A stretch of DNA of 45,270 nucleotides from an uncultured Ruminococcus sp. (lineage in GTDB: Bacteria; Bacillota; Clostridia; Oscillospirales; Ruminococcaceae): contig CAJTOG010000010.1 of the NCBI GenBank assembly GCA_910577575.1, positions 1 through 45,270 on the forward strand. The letters run 5' to 3'. Positions 7,987 to 16,992 of this stretch are shown here, in pieces (the stretch's first letter is position 1; every line of letters begins with the position of its first letter). The notes beneath the pieces were generated by a model. That model had not been told where the DNA came from. It saw only the letters and a program-made list of their open reading frames with translations, and did no database searches. Made by a program: the position numbers and the translations under genes.

Positions 7987-8574
7987 ATGAAGAAGCCAAC
8001 AGTTATTATCGGTAAAAAACAGATTATCATGACTTGTCTTACGCTTGTCCTTGCAATTGCAGTGTACATAAACTATACATCTGCTCCGAATCTTCTGAAA
8101 AAAGGAAATTCAGTTGAAGTTGCCGAAATGGGTGATAATGTCAATTATGGCGAAACTGAGTTTGTTGATAATGTTGATGATTCAGCAGAGCTTGTGAATG
8201 CTGAAACCGATTCAGCCTCAGCGTCGTCGGATTATTTTGCACAGGCAAGACTTGATAAAATGAATAACCGTGATGAAGCAGTTCAGACGCTTCAGACAAT
8301 TATAGGCGGCGGTGACCTTACAGAAGATGAGCTTGTTGTTAATGCACTTGATGCTGTTGAAGTTTCAAAGTTAATTGAAACAGAAGGAACTATTGAATCG
8401 CTTGTCAAGGCACAGGGATTTGATGACTGTGTTGCCTATCTTGATGGTGAAAATGCTAAAGTTGTAATCAAGACAGAAGGGCTTGATAAGGCACAGGCTG
8501 CGGCCGTAAAGGAGATAATTCTGAGCGAGGCAAAAGTTTCGGCAGAAAATATCAGAATTTTTGAAGTAAAGTAG
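7987..8574 (+). CDS. spoIIIAH: Stage III sporulation protein AH
   Basis: SpoIIIAH is the mother-cell membrane protein that contacts forespore SpoIIQ across the septal space. A single helix at about residues 12-29 is followed by an acidic, Asp/Ser-rich linker (about 45-80) and a C-terminal ring-building domain starting near YFAQARLDKMNNRDEAV, a conserved start of that domain. The length is 195 residues. It is the last gene of the spoIIIA series. A vegetative-type promoter starts right after its stop. Confidence 0.95.
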   Translation: MKKPTVIIGKKQIIMTCLTLVLAIAVYINYTSAPNLLKKGNSVEVAEMGDNVNYGETEFVDNVDDSAELVNAETDSASASSDYFAQARLDKMNNRDEAVQTLQTIIGGGDLTEDELVVNALDAVEVSKLIETEGTIESLVKAQGFDDCVAYLDGENAKVVIKTEGLDKAQAAAVKEIILSEAKVSAENIRIFEVK

Positions 8575-8603
8575 TTGAAAAATATTTAAGTTTTTGGTAT
8601 AAT
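8575..8603 (+). promoter_or_regulatory. Sigma-A type promoter for the asp23-nusB run
   Basis: TTGAAA (8575-8580), a 17-base spacer and TATAAT (8598-8603) make a good housekeeping promoter, strengthened by TGG directly before the -10 (extended -10). It begins at the end of spoIIIAH, so the downstream core genes can be expressed in growing cells independently of the sporulation operon. Confidence 0.8.
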
Positions 8604-8613
8604 ATAAGAATAG

Positions 8614-8647
8614 GAGTGTAAATATCTGTTAATTAAAACATACACTC
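8614..8647 (+). promoter_or_regulatory. 5'-UTR stem-loop before the Asp23-family gene
   Basis: GAGTGTA (8614-8620) pairs perfectly with TACACTC (8641-8647) across a 20-base AT-rich loop. Transcription from the promoter just upstream should start near 8610, so this would be a hairpin at the very 5' end of the message. There is no T-run, so it is not a terminator. A role in message stability is plausible but unproven. Confidence 0.4.
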
Positions 8648-8674
8648 AAATCTTCAGCAAAACGGAGGTTCAAA

Positions 8675-9013
8675 ATGGACGGAAAAAACAAAGATATTTC
8701 GGGTGGGTTCAAAATATCAGAGGATGTTATTATTTCTGTTGCAAGACTTGCCGCACTTGATGTCAATGGTGTGGCTTGTCTTGACGGGGATATTAATAAA
8801 ATAAGTAAACTGAGAAACAATGGTCCGATAATCGTCTATATGATTGAAGACGTTGCCGCACTTGATGTAAGAATCAGGGTTAAAAACGGGAAAAGAGCTG
8901 TAGCAGTTGCTGAAGAAGTTCAGATTGCTGTTAAGGAAAATGTTCAGTCAATGACGGGCGTTGCCGTTGCAAGAGTTAATGTAATAATCAGCGGCATTGT
9001 TTTTGATAAGTAA
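8675..9013 (+). CDS. Asp23/Gls24 family protein
   Basis: This belongs to the Asp23/Gls24 (YqhY/YloU) family of small cytosolic proteins linked to envelope stress or lipid metabolism in Firmicutes. The N-terminal ISEDVIISVARLAALDVNG stretch and the C-terminal VNVIISGIVF are typical, and 112 residues is the normal length. In many Clostridia a member sits directly before nusB, as here. CGGAGG precedes the ATG. It lacks any membrane segment. The exact role is not known. Confidence 0.9.
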   Translation: MDGKNKDISGGFKISEDVIISVARLAALDVNGVACLDGDINKISKLRNNGPIIVYMIEDVAALDVRIRVKNGKRAVAVAEEVQIAVKENVQSMTGVAVARVNVIISGIVFDK

Positions 9014-9024
9014 GGAGAGATAAA

Positions 9025-9441
9025 ATGAAAAGAAGTGAAATAAGGGACAGTGCATTCAAGCTGATTTTTGAACAGCTTCTGCGTGATGATGATATTCAGG
9101 AACTTTATGAGATTGCTGAAGAAATTGATGAGATTACTGTTAATGACGGAGTAAGGAAAATGGTCAACGGTACTCTTGAACATAGTGATGAGATTGACAG
9201 AATTATCGAAAGCTACAGCAAATCAAGAAAGCTTTCAAGAATTTCAAAAGTAAATCATGCTATTCTTAGACTTGCGGTCTATGAATGTATCTATGATGAA
9301 AAGACACCGGATAATGCTGCAATAAGTGAGGCTGTAAAACTGGCGGAGGTTTATACTTATCCGGAGGATGCTTCATTTATAAACGGAGTTTTAGGTGCAT
9401 TTTCCAGAAACCGCAATAGTGGAGAAATTGAGAATGCCTGA
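9025..9441 (+). CDS. nusB: Transcription antitermination protein NusB
   Basis: NusB binds boxA RNA with NusE (S10) to build the antitermination complex on rRNA operons. This 138-residue protein is all-helical, with the family ends: an N-terminal basic segment (MKRSEIRDSAFKLIFEQ) and the C-terminal EAVKLAEVYTYPEDASFING, close to the conserved NusB signature. AAGGAGAG precedes the ATG. Its last 8 bases overlap the next gene. Confidence 0.95.
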   Translation: MKRSEIRDSAFKLIFEQLLRDDDIQELYEIAEEIDEITVNDGVRKMVNGTLEHSDEIDRIIESYSKSRKLSRISKVNHAILRLAVYECIYDEKTPDNAAISEAVKLAEVYTYPEDASFINGVLGAFSRNRNSGEIENA

Positions 9442-10399
9442 ATTTCTGGGGATTGATACGAGCAATTATACAACATCAGTTGCCGTCTATATCAGTGATG
9501 AAAACAGAATTATTCAACATAAGAAACTTCTTCCGGTAAAAGAGGGAGCATTGGGTCTGCGGCAGAGCGACGCTGTTTTTCATCATACAAAACAGCTTCC
9601 GGAAATTATGGAACATCTTTCAGTCAGTATTGGAAAGACTGATTTTTCAGCAGTTTCAGCGTCGGCACGTCCGAGAAATACAGAGGGGTCATATATGCCG
9701 TGTTTCCTTTGCGGAGAGGGTTTTGCAAGAGCATATTCGGCATTACAGAATGTACCTTTATATATGACTTCCCATCAGACAGGTCATATTTTAGCCGCTT
9801 TATATTCGGCGGACAGGCTTAATCTTGTCAATGAGAAATTTATTGCATTTCATGTAAGTGGAGGAACTACAGACTGTTTACTGTGCGAACCGGATGATGA
9901 AAATATTCTGAATATTTCTGAAATAAGTACATCTCTTGATTTGAATGCCGGACAGGCTGTTGACCGTGTAGGACTTATGCTTGGACTTGAATTTCCATGC
10001 GGAAAAGAGCTGGAAAAGTTTGCTATGAAAGCGGACAGGCATTTTAAAGTGAAGCCTGTTTTGAAAAATGGCTGCTGCTGTCTTTCAGGTCTTGAAAACA
10101 AGTGCAGGAATATGCTTGAAAACGGAGAAAGCAGAGAAAATATTTCAGCTTACTGTCTTGATTTCATAGCAGAGACTATTATTTCTATGACAGATTATGT
10201 CATACAGAAATGTGGGAGACTTCCGCTTGTATTTGCAGGTGGTGTAATGTCGGACAGGCTGATTAAAGACAAAATTATTTCACGATATGATTCAGCAGTT
10301 TTTGCAGAGCCTGAATTTTCATGTGATAATGCGGCAGGAATTGCAATATATGCATATCTTAAGTCAAAAGGAGATAAAATAAAAATAACGGAGGTTTAA
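9434..10399 (+). CDS. Kae1/TsaD-like protein (peptidase M22 family)
   Basis: This is a member of the Kae1/TsaD superfamily (ASKHA fold), formerly called O-sialoglycoprotein endopeptidase. The metal-binding HxxxH is seen as HQTGH. Two phosphate-binding segments are recognisable: FLGIDTSNYTTS at the start and FHVSGGTTDCL in the middle, with FAGGVMSDRL near the end. The start is the ATG at 9434, preceded by GGAG and overlapping nusB; an in-frame upstream start at 9395 lies inside nusB. At 321 residues it is slightly short for TsaD, and its position after nusB fits the Clostridia-specific paralogue rather than the tRNA t6A enzyme itself. The biochemical function is uncertain. Confidence 0.85.
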   Translation: MPEFLGIDTSNYTTSVAVYISDENRIIQHKKLLPVKEGALGLRQSDAVFHHTKQLPEIMEHLSVSIGKTDFSAVSASARPRNTEGSYMPCFLCGEGFARAYSALQNVPLYMTSHQTGHILAALYSADRLNLVNEKFIAFHVSGGTTDCLLCEPDDENILNISEISTSLDLNAGQAVDRVGLMLGLEFPCGKELEKFAMKADRHFKVKPVLKNGCCCLSGLENKCRNMLENGESRENISAYCLDFIAETIISMTDYVIQKCGRLPLVFAGGVMSDRLIKDKIISRYDSAVFAEPEFSCDNAAGIAIYAYLKSKGDKIKITEV

Positions 10400-10403
10400 T
10401 AAA

Positions 10404-11294
10404 ATGATGAATTTTGAAGATAAGCTCAATGAGTATGTTGAATATACTGAAAAGGAATTAAAAAAATATAATAACTACAGTAATGAAAACAGACCACAGG
10501 TAAGTCTGATTGATGCTATGAATTATTCTCTTAAAGCGGGCGGAAAAAGAATCAGACCTGCTCTTGTTTTCGCATTTTGTGAAGCTCTTGGAGCAGAAAA
10601 AGAAATTGCATCTGCACCTGCCTGTGCAATTGAAATGATACATACGTTCTCACTTATTCACGATGACCTTCCGGCTATGGATAATGATGATATGCGTCGT
10701 GGAAAGCCTTCATGCCATAAGGCTTTTGGTGAGGCTATGGCTATTCTTGCCGGTGATGCCCTTGCTGTTCTTCCGTTTGAGATTATTGCTGACGCTCCCG
10801 CTCTTACAGCTGAACAGAAAGTATTGATTATATCAGTTCTTGCAAATTCTGTCGGCAGAGACGGCATGGTCGGCGGACAAGTTATTGATATGGAAAATGA
10901 AAATCGTACTGATATTGATGAAGAAAATCTTAAAAATATGTACCGCTGTAAAACAGGTCAGCTTCTTGCTGTTTCGTGTGTAATGGGTGCAATATGTGCG
11001 GATGCTTCAACTGAAACTATAAGAGCGGCAGCGGAATATGGTCTTAGGCTTGGTTTGGCATTCCAGATAATTGACGATATTCTTGATATTACAAGTACGA
11101 CAGAAGAGCTTGGTAAGCCTATTAACAGTGATGCTGAAAATAATAAAACTACTTTTGTTTCTCTTTATGGAATTGAAAAAGCTAGGAAAATGGCAGATAA
11201 AGTGACTTCAGAGGCTATGGAGTGGCTGGACACTGTTGAAGATAATGAATTTCTTAAAGAGTTTACGGAGCATCTTCTGAGACGTACAAAATAA
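10404..11294 (+). CDS. ispA: Farnesyl/geranyl diphosphate synthase (polyprenyl synthetase)
   Basis: It condenses isopentenyl and allylic diphosphates to short-chain prenyl diphosphates, the precursors of undecaprenyl carriers. The first Asp-rich motif is DDLPAMDNDDMRRG, with the two-residue insertion characteristic of bacterial farnesyl diphosphate synthases; the second is IIDDILDIT. GGKRIRPAL near residues 48-56 binds isopentenyl diphosphate. The length is 296 residues. It lies 4 bases after the Kae1-like gene and just before dxs, pairing the start and a later step of isoprenoid synthesis. xseA and xseB, which often stand before ispA in Firmicutes, are not here. Confidence 0.95.
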   Translation: MMNFEDKLNEYVEYTEKELKKYNNYSNENRPQVSLIDAMNYSLKAGGKRIRPALVFAFCEALGAEKEIASAPACAIEMIHTFSLIHDDLPAMDNDDMRRGKPSCHKAFGEAMAILAGDALAVLPFEIIADAPALTAEQKVLIISVLANSVGRDGMVGGQVIDMENENRTDIDEENLKNMYRCKTGQLLAVSCVMGAICADASTETIRAAAEYGLRLGLAFQIIDDILDITSTTEELGKPINSDAENNKTTFVSLYGIEKARKMADKVTSEAMEWLDTVEDNEFLKEFTEHLLRRTK

Positions 11295-11296
11295 AC

Positions 11297-11331
11297 AAGG
11301 AGCTGCGGAGTATATCTCCGCCTGAGATATA
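11297..11331 (+). promoter_or_regulatory. Distant ribosome site and hairpin before dxs
   Basis: AAGGAG (11297-11302) lies 29 bases upstream of the dxs ATG, too far for normal initiation. Between them, GCGGAG (11305-11310) and CTCCGC (11316-11321) form a perfect 6-bp stem with a TATAT loop. Folding this hairpin would leave about 12 unpaired bases between AAGGAG and ATG. No better ribosome site is seen near the ATG. Translation may depend on the folded hairpin; this is an inference. Confidence 0.4.
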
Positions 11332-13227
11332 ATGAATAATTATTTGAAAAACAACGGAAAAATAGTTTTGTCAGAACTTAAGCTTCCCGAAGATTTAAAA
11401 AAACTATCTTTGAGGCAGTGCAGCTTTCTTTGCAGTGAAATAAGAAATATGCTTGTGAATACGGTTTCAAAAACCGGCGGGCATCTTTCTTCAAATCTGG
11501 GCGTTGTAGAGCTTACACTGTCAATCCACCGCAATTTTAATTCTCCTGATGATAAAATTATCTGGGATGTCGGTCATCAGGCATATGTGCATAAAATACT
11601 TACAGGCAGAGCGGATATGCTTTCAACTCTTCGGCAGGAAAACGGTATTTCAGGTTTTCCGAAACCGGAAGAATCTGTTCATGATACTTTTATTTCGGGA
11701 CACAGCAGTACTTCACTATCTATTGCTTGCGGAATTGCTGAAGCTATGCGTATTCAGGGCAGGGATAATTATACAGTTGCAGTTATCGGTGATGGTGCAA
11801 TGACCGGAGGAATGGTATATGAAGCAATGAATAACTGTTGCAGTAATACCAAAAGTAATATGATTGTTATTCTAAATGACAATAATATGTCAATTTCCAA
11901 GAGTGTGGGGTCTCTTGAAAAGTATCTTACAACACTCAGAAATTCCGAAAAATATCTTGATACAAAACGTAAGGTTGAAAAAAATCTTACTCAAATTCCT
12001 GTTGTCGGCATGAAAGCTGCAAAAGGTATGAAACACGTAAAAGACGCTATAAAATCAACTATTTTTGAAAGAAATCTGTTTGAGGATATGGGATTTATAT
12101 ATCTTGGACCTATTGACGGTCATAATCTTAAAGAATTGGAGCAGGCAATGCGTATGGCAAAATCATTCCATGAGCCTGTATTTATCCATGTCAAGACCAT
12201 TAAGGGTAAGGGATATCTTCCGGCAGAGAAGAATCCCGGTGAATATCATGGTATTTCGAGATTTGATATAGTAACCGGAAATCCTGAAATTTCCTCCAGT
12301 GACAGCTATTCGACTGTTTTTGGCAAGGAACTTCTGAATCTTGCTAGAAGGGATGATAGAATATGTGCTATTACGGCTGCAATGAAATACGGAACAGGAC
12401 TTCAGTATTTTGATAAAGAAATTCCTGAACGGTTTTATGATGTCGGTATTGCTGAACAGCACGCTGTAACATTTGCCGGAGGTCTTGCGATTATGGGACA
12501 GATTCCTGTTTTTGCCGTGTATTCAACATTTTTACAGCGTTCTTATGACCAACTTATTCATGATATTGCTATAGGCGGACTTCATGTAGTACTTTGTGTT
12601 GACCGTGCAGGAATAGTAGGTGAGGACGGCGAAACTCATCAGGGTATGTTTGATGTTTCTATGCTTACTTCAATTCCGAATATTGTCATATATTCACCGT
12701 CATGCTATGACGAACTGAGATTATGCATGAAAAAGGCTATTTATAATGAAAAATATCTTACGGCTGTAAGATATCCGAGAGGTGCGGAAGAAGTAAGCTT
12801 TGATAAAAATCTTATAAATTCAGAATATACATTCTTGAAAAACAGTGGAAGCGATATTCTTGTTATTTCATATGGAAGAATTTTTAATGAAGCTTATAAG
12901 GCACAGAGCATTCTTTCAGCAGATGGCATAAGCTGTGATTTGCTTAAACTTACAAAAATTTATCCTTTGCCTGAAAATCTCATGGATGAAATTAAAAAAT
13001 ACAGTCATATATTTTTCTTTGAAGAAGCAGTAAGCAATGGCAGTATTTCCGAAAAAATAGGTTGTATGCTTATTGAGGCAGGATATAAAGGGGACTACTG
13101 TCACATTGCACCAAAAGGATTTATAAAGCAGGCATCAGTAAATTCTTCCTTGGATAAACTGGGACTTTTATGTCAGAAGATGGCTGACTATATCTGGATA
13201 AGGAGTATTGAAAATGGCAAGACTTGA
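11332..13227 (+). CDS. dxs: 1-deoxy-D-xylulose-5-phosphate synthase
   Basis: DXS joins pyruvate and glyceraldehyde 3-phosphate, the first step of the non-mevalonate isoprenoid pathway, using thiamine diphosphate. The cofactor motif is visible as GDGAMTGG with LNDNNMSIS about 30 residues on. KTGGHLSSNLGVVELT near residue 46 and DVGIAEQHAVTFA in the second half are family signatures. The 631 residues match the usual length. The start has no close ribosome site; an in-frame TTG at about 11368 is an alternative, but the ATG is kept. The C-terminus overlaps tlyA by 14 bases. Confidence 0.96.
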   Translation: MNNYLKNNGKIVLSELKLPEDLKKLSLRQCSFLCSEIRNMLVNTVSKTGGHLSSNLGVVELTLSIHRNFNSPDDKIIWDVGHQAYVHKILTGRADMLSTLRQENGISGFPKPEESVHDTFISGHSSTSLSIACGIAEAMRIQGRDNYTVAVIGDGAMTGGMVYEAMNNCCSNTKSNMIVILNDNNMSISKSVGSLEKYLTTLRNSEKYLDTKRKVEKNLTQIPVVGMKAAKGMKHVKDAIKSTIFERNLFEDMGFIYLGPIDGHNLKELEQAMRMAKSFHEPVFIHVKTIKGKGYLPAEKNPGEYHGISRFDIVTGNPEISSSDSYSTVFGKELLNLARRDDRICAITAAMKYGTGLQYFDKEIPERFYDVGIAEQHAVTFAGGLAIMGQIPVFAVYSTFLQRSYDQLIHDIAIGGLHVVLCVDRAGIVGEDGETHQGMFDVSMLTSIPNIVIYSPSCYDELRLCMKKAIYNEKYLTAVRYPRGAEEVSFDKNLINSEYTFLKNSGSDILVISYGRIFNEAYKAQSILSADGISCDLLKLTKIYPLPENLMDEIKKYSHIFFFEEAVSNGSISEKIGCMLIEAGYKGDYCHIAPKGFIKQASVNSSLDKLGLLCQKMADYIWIRSIENGKT

Positions 13228-13999
13228 TGCAGAACTTGTGACAAGGGGTATTGCAAGAAGCAGGGAAAGAGCAAAGGAAATGATTAAATCAGGAGCTGTT
13301 TCAGTCAATGGTACAACAGCAGAAAAGGCTTCCCTTGAAATTTTGCCTGATGATGAAATAAAATCTGATGAACAGGAAACTTATGTCGGAAGGGGTGCAT
13401 TGAAACTTAAAAAGGCCTATGAAGTTTTTCAGCTTGATTTCATGGGAAAATCATGTCTTGATATAGGTGCGTCTACAGGCGGATTCACAGAGTTTATGAT
13501 TCAGCATGGTGCGGAAAAAGTGTATGCTGTTGACGTTGGTCACGGACAGCTTGCCGAGTCCCTCAAACATAAAAGTTGTGTTGTAAATATGGAAGGTACT
13601 GATATAAGAAATATATCTCCTGAAAATATCGGTGGGGAAGCTGACTTTGTATGTGCTGATGTTTCGTTTATTTCAATTACTAAAATAATTCCGAAAATCT
13701 ATGAGCTTTTAAGAAATGATGCTGTTGCAGTTGTATTGATAAAACCGCAGTTTGAAGCTGGAAAAAAGGATATAGGCAAAAAAGGAATAGTCAGGGATAG
13801 AAAAGTCCATGAACGTGTACTTGCTGAAATGGACAGTTTTTTCCGTCTTACAGGATTTGCACCCCTGAATTATACATTTTCTCCTATAAAAGGCGGAAGC
13901 GGTAATATTGAATATCTGGCAGAACTTGAAAAATCATCGTCAAATCCGCCTTTATGTGATTTCAGAAAACTTATTGCTGAGGCGTTTAGCTGTTTATAG
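13214..13999 (+). CDS. tlyA: TlyA family rRNA (cytidine-2'-O)-methyltransferase
   Basis: TlyA-family proteins join an N-terminal S4 RNA-binding domain (about residues 1-60, LVTRGIARSRERAKEMIKSG) to an FtsJ-like methyltransferase. The SAM-binding motif is CLDIGASTGGFTEF near residue 80. The later VLIKPQFEAGK segment is conserved. The start is the ATG at 13214, with AGGAG 8 bases upstream; an in-frame TTG at 13208 is less likely. The family methylates 16S/23S rRNA cytidines in mycobacteria; the exact target in Clostridia is not known. It lies between dxs and nadK as in many relatives. Confidence 0.93.
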   Translation: MARLDAELVTRGIARSRERAKEMIKSGAVSVNGTTAEKASLEILPDDEIKSDEQETYVGRGALKLKKAYEVFQLDFMGKSCLDIGASTGGFTEFMIQHGAEKVYAVDVGHGQLAESLKHKSCVVNMEGTDIRNISPENIGGEADFVCADVSFISITKIIPKIYELLRNDAVAVVLIKPQFEAGKKDIGKKGIVRDRKVHERVLAEMDSFFRLTGFAPLNYTFSPIKGGSGNIEYLAELEKSSSNPPLCDFRKLIAEAFSCL

Positions 14000-14008
14000 G
14001 AGGATAAT

Positions 14009-14863
14009 ATGAAAGCTGTATTGTACCCGAATTTTCAGAAAAAAAATGCTTTAGGCTGTGCAAGAGATGTATGTGATGTGCTGAAGCAATATGGAATACA
14101 GGTAAGTGTGAGTTCGGAATATATCAGCGAATTTGCTGATAAAACATTTGTTTTGTTTGAAGATATTAATGAAGCAGTAAAAAACTCTGATATAGTTATT
14201 GCAATCGGCGGCGACGGAACAATTCTTAGATGTGCAAAATTCCTTATCGGAACTGATACAAAACTTCTTGGCATAAATACCGGAACGCTTGGATTCATGG
14301 CGGGTCTTGAAGCTGACCAGCTTGATAAATTGAGTCAGCTTAAAGCAGGAAAGTTTGAAATATCCGAACGAATGACTATTGATGTTGTGATTCACGAAAA
14401 AGGTAAAGATACTGTTTTTACTGCTCTGAATGAGGTTTCAGCACGTTCAGGAAGTTTCAGAATATGTGATTTTGAAGTGTATTCGAATGATTATCTTGTC
14501 GGAAAATACCGTGCAGACGGTGTGCTTTTCAGTACTCCTTCCGGGTCGACGGCTTATGCACTTTCAGCAGGAGGACCTGTTATTGAACCGGATTTGGAGT
14601 GCATAGAAATGACGCTTATCTGTCCGCACTCGCTTTTTTCAAGGGCAACGCTTTTTTCTGCTGAAAGAAAACTTAAAATTACTGACAGAACTGCCGGAGC
14701 TGATTCCATTGTTATAAGTGTTGACGGTGAACTTAATAAGCGTATAGGAGAGAATGAATCTATAGAAATAATGCGAGGCAGGAATACTCTTAAATTTGTT
14801 AATTTAATCGGAAATTCATTTCATGAATCACTATGCCGGAAAATGTGCAAACCCATTAAATAA
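14009..14863 (+). CDS. nadK: NAD kinase
   Basis: NAD kinase phosphorylates NAD to NADP. The diagnostic GGDGTILR motif lies near residue 70, and the glycine-rich STPSGSTAYALSAGGPVIEP segment, which binds NAD, lies near residue 180. The 284-residue length is normal. AGGAGG lies a few bases before the ATG. It sits between tlyA and argR as in Bacillus and Clostridium, all on one strand with short gaps. Confidence 0.96.
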   Translation: MKAVLYPNFQKKNALGCARDVCDVLKQYGIQVSVSSEYISEFADKTFVLFEDINEAVKNSDIVIAIGGDGTILRCAKFLIGTDTKLLGINTGTLGFMAGLEADQLDKLSQLKAGKFEISERMTIDVVIHEKGKDTVFTALNEVSARSGSFRICDFEVYSNDYLVGKYRADGVLFSTPSGSTAYALSAGGPVIEPDLECIEMTLICPHSLFSRATLFSAERKLKITDRTAGADSIVISVDGELNKRIGENESIEIMRGRNTLKFVNLIGNSFHESLCRKMCKPIK

Positions 14864-14874
14864 GAGGAAATAAT

Positions 14875-15330
14875 ATGAAAAATCAGAGACATGAAGCAAT
14901 TTTGGAAATTATAGCAGAAAAACCGGTTGCAACGCAGGAAATGCTTATTCAGCTTCTTTCGGAGAGGGGGATAAGTGCAACACAGGCAACGCTTTCAAGA
15001 GATATTCAACAGCTTTCTTTGGTAAAACACCGTGATGAGAACGGCATTTATAGATATACCATTCCGCAGTCGGCTGTTGAAGAGAAAAATATTTTTTCAG
15101 AGGCAGTTATTAATGTTGACTATGCTATGAATACAATTGTACTTAAATGTCGTGCAGGTATGGCACAGGGAACTTGTGCTACTATAGATTCTGTTCATCA
15201 TGATGGCATAGTTGGAACAATTGCGGGCGATGATACTATTTTTATACTTGCAAGAAGTGAAGCTGACGCTAAAAAGCTTGCAAAAAAATTCAGAAGTGAA
15301 ATTTTCAGCGGAAAGCAGGGTATTGTTTGA
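14875..15330 (+). CDS. argR: Arginine repressor ArgR
   Basis: ArgR/AhrC is a hexameric, arginine-responsive repressor of arginine biosynthesis and activator of catabolism. The N-terminal winged helix has SATQATLSRDIQQL (about residues 35-48), the recognition region. The C-terminal oligomerisation and arginine-binding domain contains GTIAGDDTIFI. The length of 151 residues is typical. It is directly followed by recN: its TGA is adjacent to the recN ATG. No arginine genes lie in the window. Confidence 0.95.
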   Translation: MKNQRHEAILEIIAEKPVATQEMLIQLLSERGISATQATLSRDIQQLSLVKHRDENGIYRYTIPQSAVEEKNIFSEAVINVDYAMNTIVLKCRAGMAQGTCATIDSVHHDGIVGTIAGDDTIFILARSEADAKKLAKKFRSEIFSGKQGIV

Positions 15331-16992
15331 ATGTTAAAAGAGATTTATATTAAAAATCTTGCTGTTATCAGGGAAGCAGTCATACCGCTTACTGAAAAGT
15401 TAAATATTTTTACCGGTGAAACAGGTGCAGGAAAATCAATTCTTATAAATGGAATAAATGCTGTTCTGGGACACAGATGCAGCAAGGATATTGTACGTAC
15501 AGGTTGTGACAAGGCTGTTATTACTGCTCTTTTTGTAAATCTTTCATCGGATGTTAAAAAAAAGTTTGATGAACTCGGAATAGATTATGAAAATGATGAA
15601 ATAACTGTTACACGTGAAATAAATACAGATGGAAGGAGCATTGCAAGAATCAACGGCAGAACTTCATCTGCGTCAGTTCTTAAGGAAATCGGCAGTATGA
15701 TGATTGATATTCACGGACAGCATGATAACAGAATTTTACTTGACAGTGAACGTCATATGGAAGTGCTTGATGGTTTTGGAGGGGATAATTCACTTCTGGA
15801 TGCTTACAGAATAACTTTCCGTGAACTTCAGAGTACAGCACGACGATTAGGTGAACTTAAAAAGCAGGAAAAAAACAGAACTGAACGTATGATTTATCTT
15901 AATGAAATTATTGAGGATATAGGAAGTCTTGAACTTTCAGAGGGTGAAGATGACGAACTGGAACAGGAATACAATATGTCAAAAAATGCTGAAAGTGCTA
16001 TTATCGCCATGAAAAATGCTGTACAGTCAATTGCAGGCGATGATGCCGCAAATGATATGATAGTATCAGCAGAGGGCGAAATATCAGGTTTTTCTGATTA
16101 TTCGCCCGAAATTTCTGCACTTTGTGAAAGACTTTCAGCAGTTGAGATAGAACTTGCCGATATTGCTTCAGAACTTGAAAAAGCTGCTGACAAGGCTGAA
16201 CTTGATGGTCAAAGACTGGGTTATCTTAAAGACAGGCTTAATTCAATAAATAAACTTAAAAGAAAATATACTGCTGATTGCAGTGAATTGATTAAAATGT
16301 ATAATGATGCCTGTAATGAGATTACTAAGCTGGAAAGCAGTGAAGATGAAATAAAAAATCTTGCTGAAAAACGTGAAGAACTGCTTCATAAGGTAACGGA
16401 GCAGGCAAAAGCACTTTATGATTATCGTGAAAAAGTTGCAAAAAATTTCACTGAACGGGTTACAGATGAGCTTGAATTTCTTAATATGTCAGGAGTAGTC
16501 TTGAAAGTTCGTCACGAAAAGGGTAAACTGACTGTAAACGGAATGGATACATCTGAATTGCTTATATCTGCAAATAAGGGTGAAGAACCTAAACCGATTT
16601 CCAAAATAGCATCAGGCGGTGAACTTTCAAGAATCATGCTTGCACTTAAAAGTGTTATCGCCGACAGGGACAGTATTGATACGATGATTTTTGATGAAAT
16701 TGATACAGGAGTGAGCGGAAAGGCAGCACAAAAAATAGGTATAAAACTGCGTGAAATAGGAAAGGTTCGGCAGGTTATATGCGTAACTCATTTATCACAG
16801 ATAGCAGTTATGGCAGACAATCATATTATGATTGAGAAAAAGAGCATTGATGAACGCACTGAAACAACTGTAACTCAGCTTGATTTCAAAGGCAGGACTG
16901 CCGAAATTGCTCGTATTATGGGTGGAGATAATCCAAGCAGTCTTATGCTGAAAACTGCTGAAGACGAAATCAGAAAGGCAGAAAAATTATGA
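15331..16992 (+). CDS. recN: DNA repair protein RecN
   Basis: RecN is an SMC-like ATPase acting early at DNA double-strand breaks. The Walker A motif GETGAGKS is at residues 29-36. A long coiled-coil middle (about 160-390) follows. The C-terminal half has SKIASGGELSRIMLALK (signature) and the Walker B FDEIDTGVSG. The length of 553 residues is full. It starts immediately at the argR stop and its end overlaps the next gene by ATGA. Confidence 0.97.
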   Translation: MLKEIYIKNLAVIREAVIPLTEKLNIFTGETGAGKSILINGINAVLGHRCSKDIVRTGCDKAVITALFVNLSSDVKKKFDELGIDYENDEITVTREINTDGRSIARINGRTSSASVLKEIGSMMIDIHGQHDNRILLDSERHMEVLDGFGGDNSLLDAYRITFRELQSTARRLGELKKQEKNRTERMIYLNEIIEDIGSLELSEGEDDELEQEYNMSKNAESAIIAMKNAVQSIAGDDAANDMIVSAEGEISGFSDYSPEISALCERLSAVEIELADIASELEKAADKAELDGQRLGYLKDRLNSINKLKRKYTADCSELIKMYNDACNEITKLESSEDEIKNLAEKREELLHKVTEQAKALYDYREKVAKNFTERVTDELEFLNMSGVVLKVRHEKGKLTVNGMDTSELLISANKGEEPKPISKIASGGELSRIMLALKSVIADRDSIDTMIFDEIDTGVSGKAAQKIGIKLREIGKVRQVICVTHLSQIAVMADNHIMIEKKSIDERTETTVTQLDFKGRTAEIARIMGGDNPSSLMLKTAEDEIRKAEKL

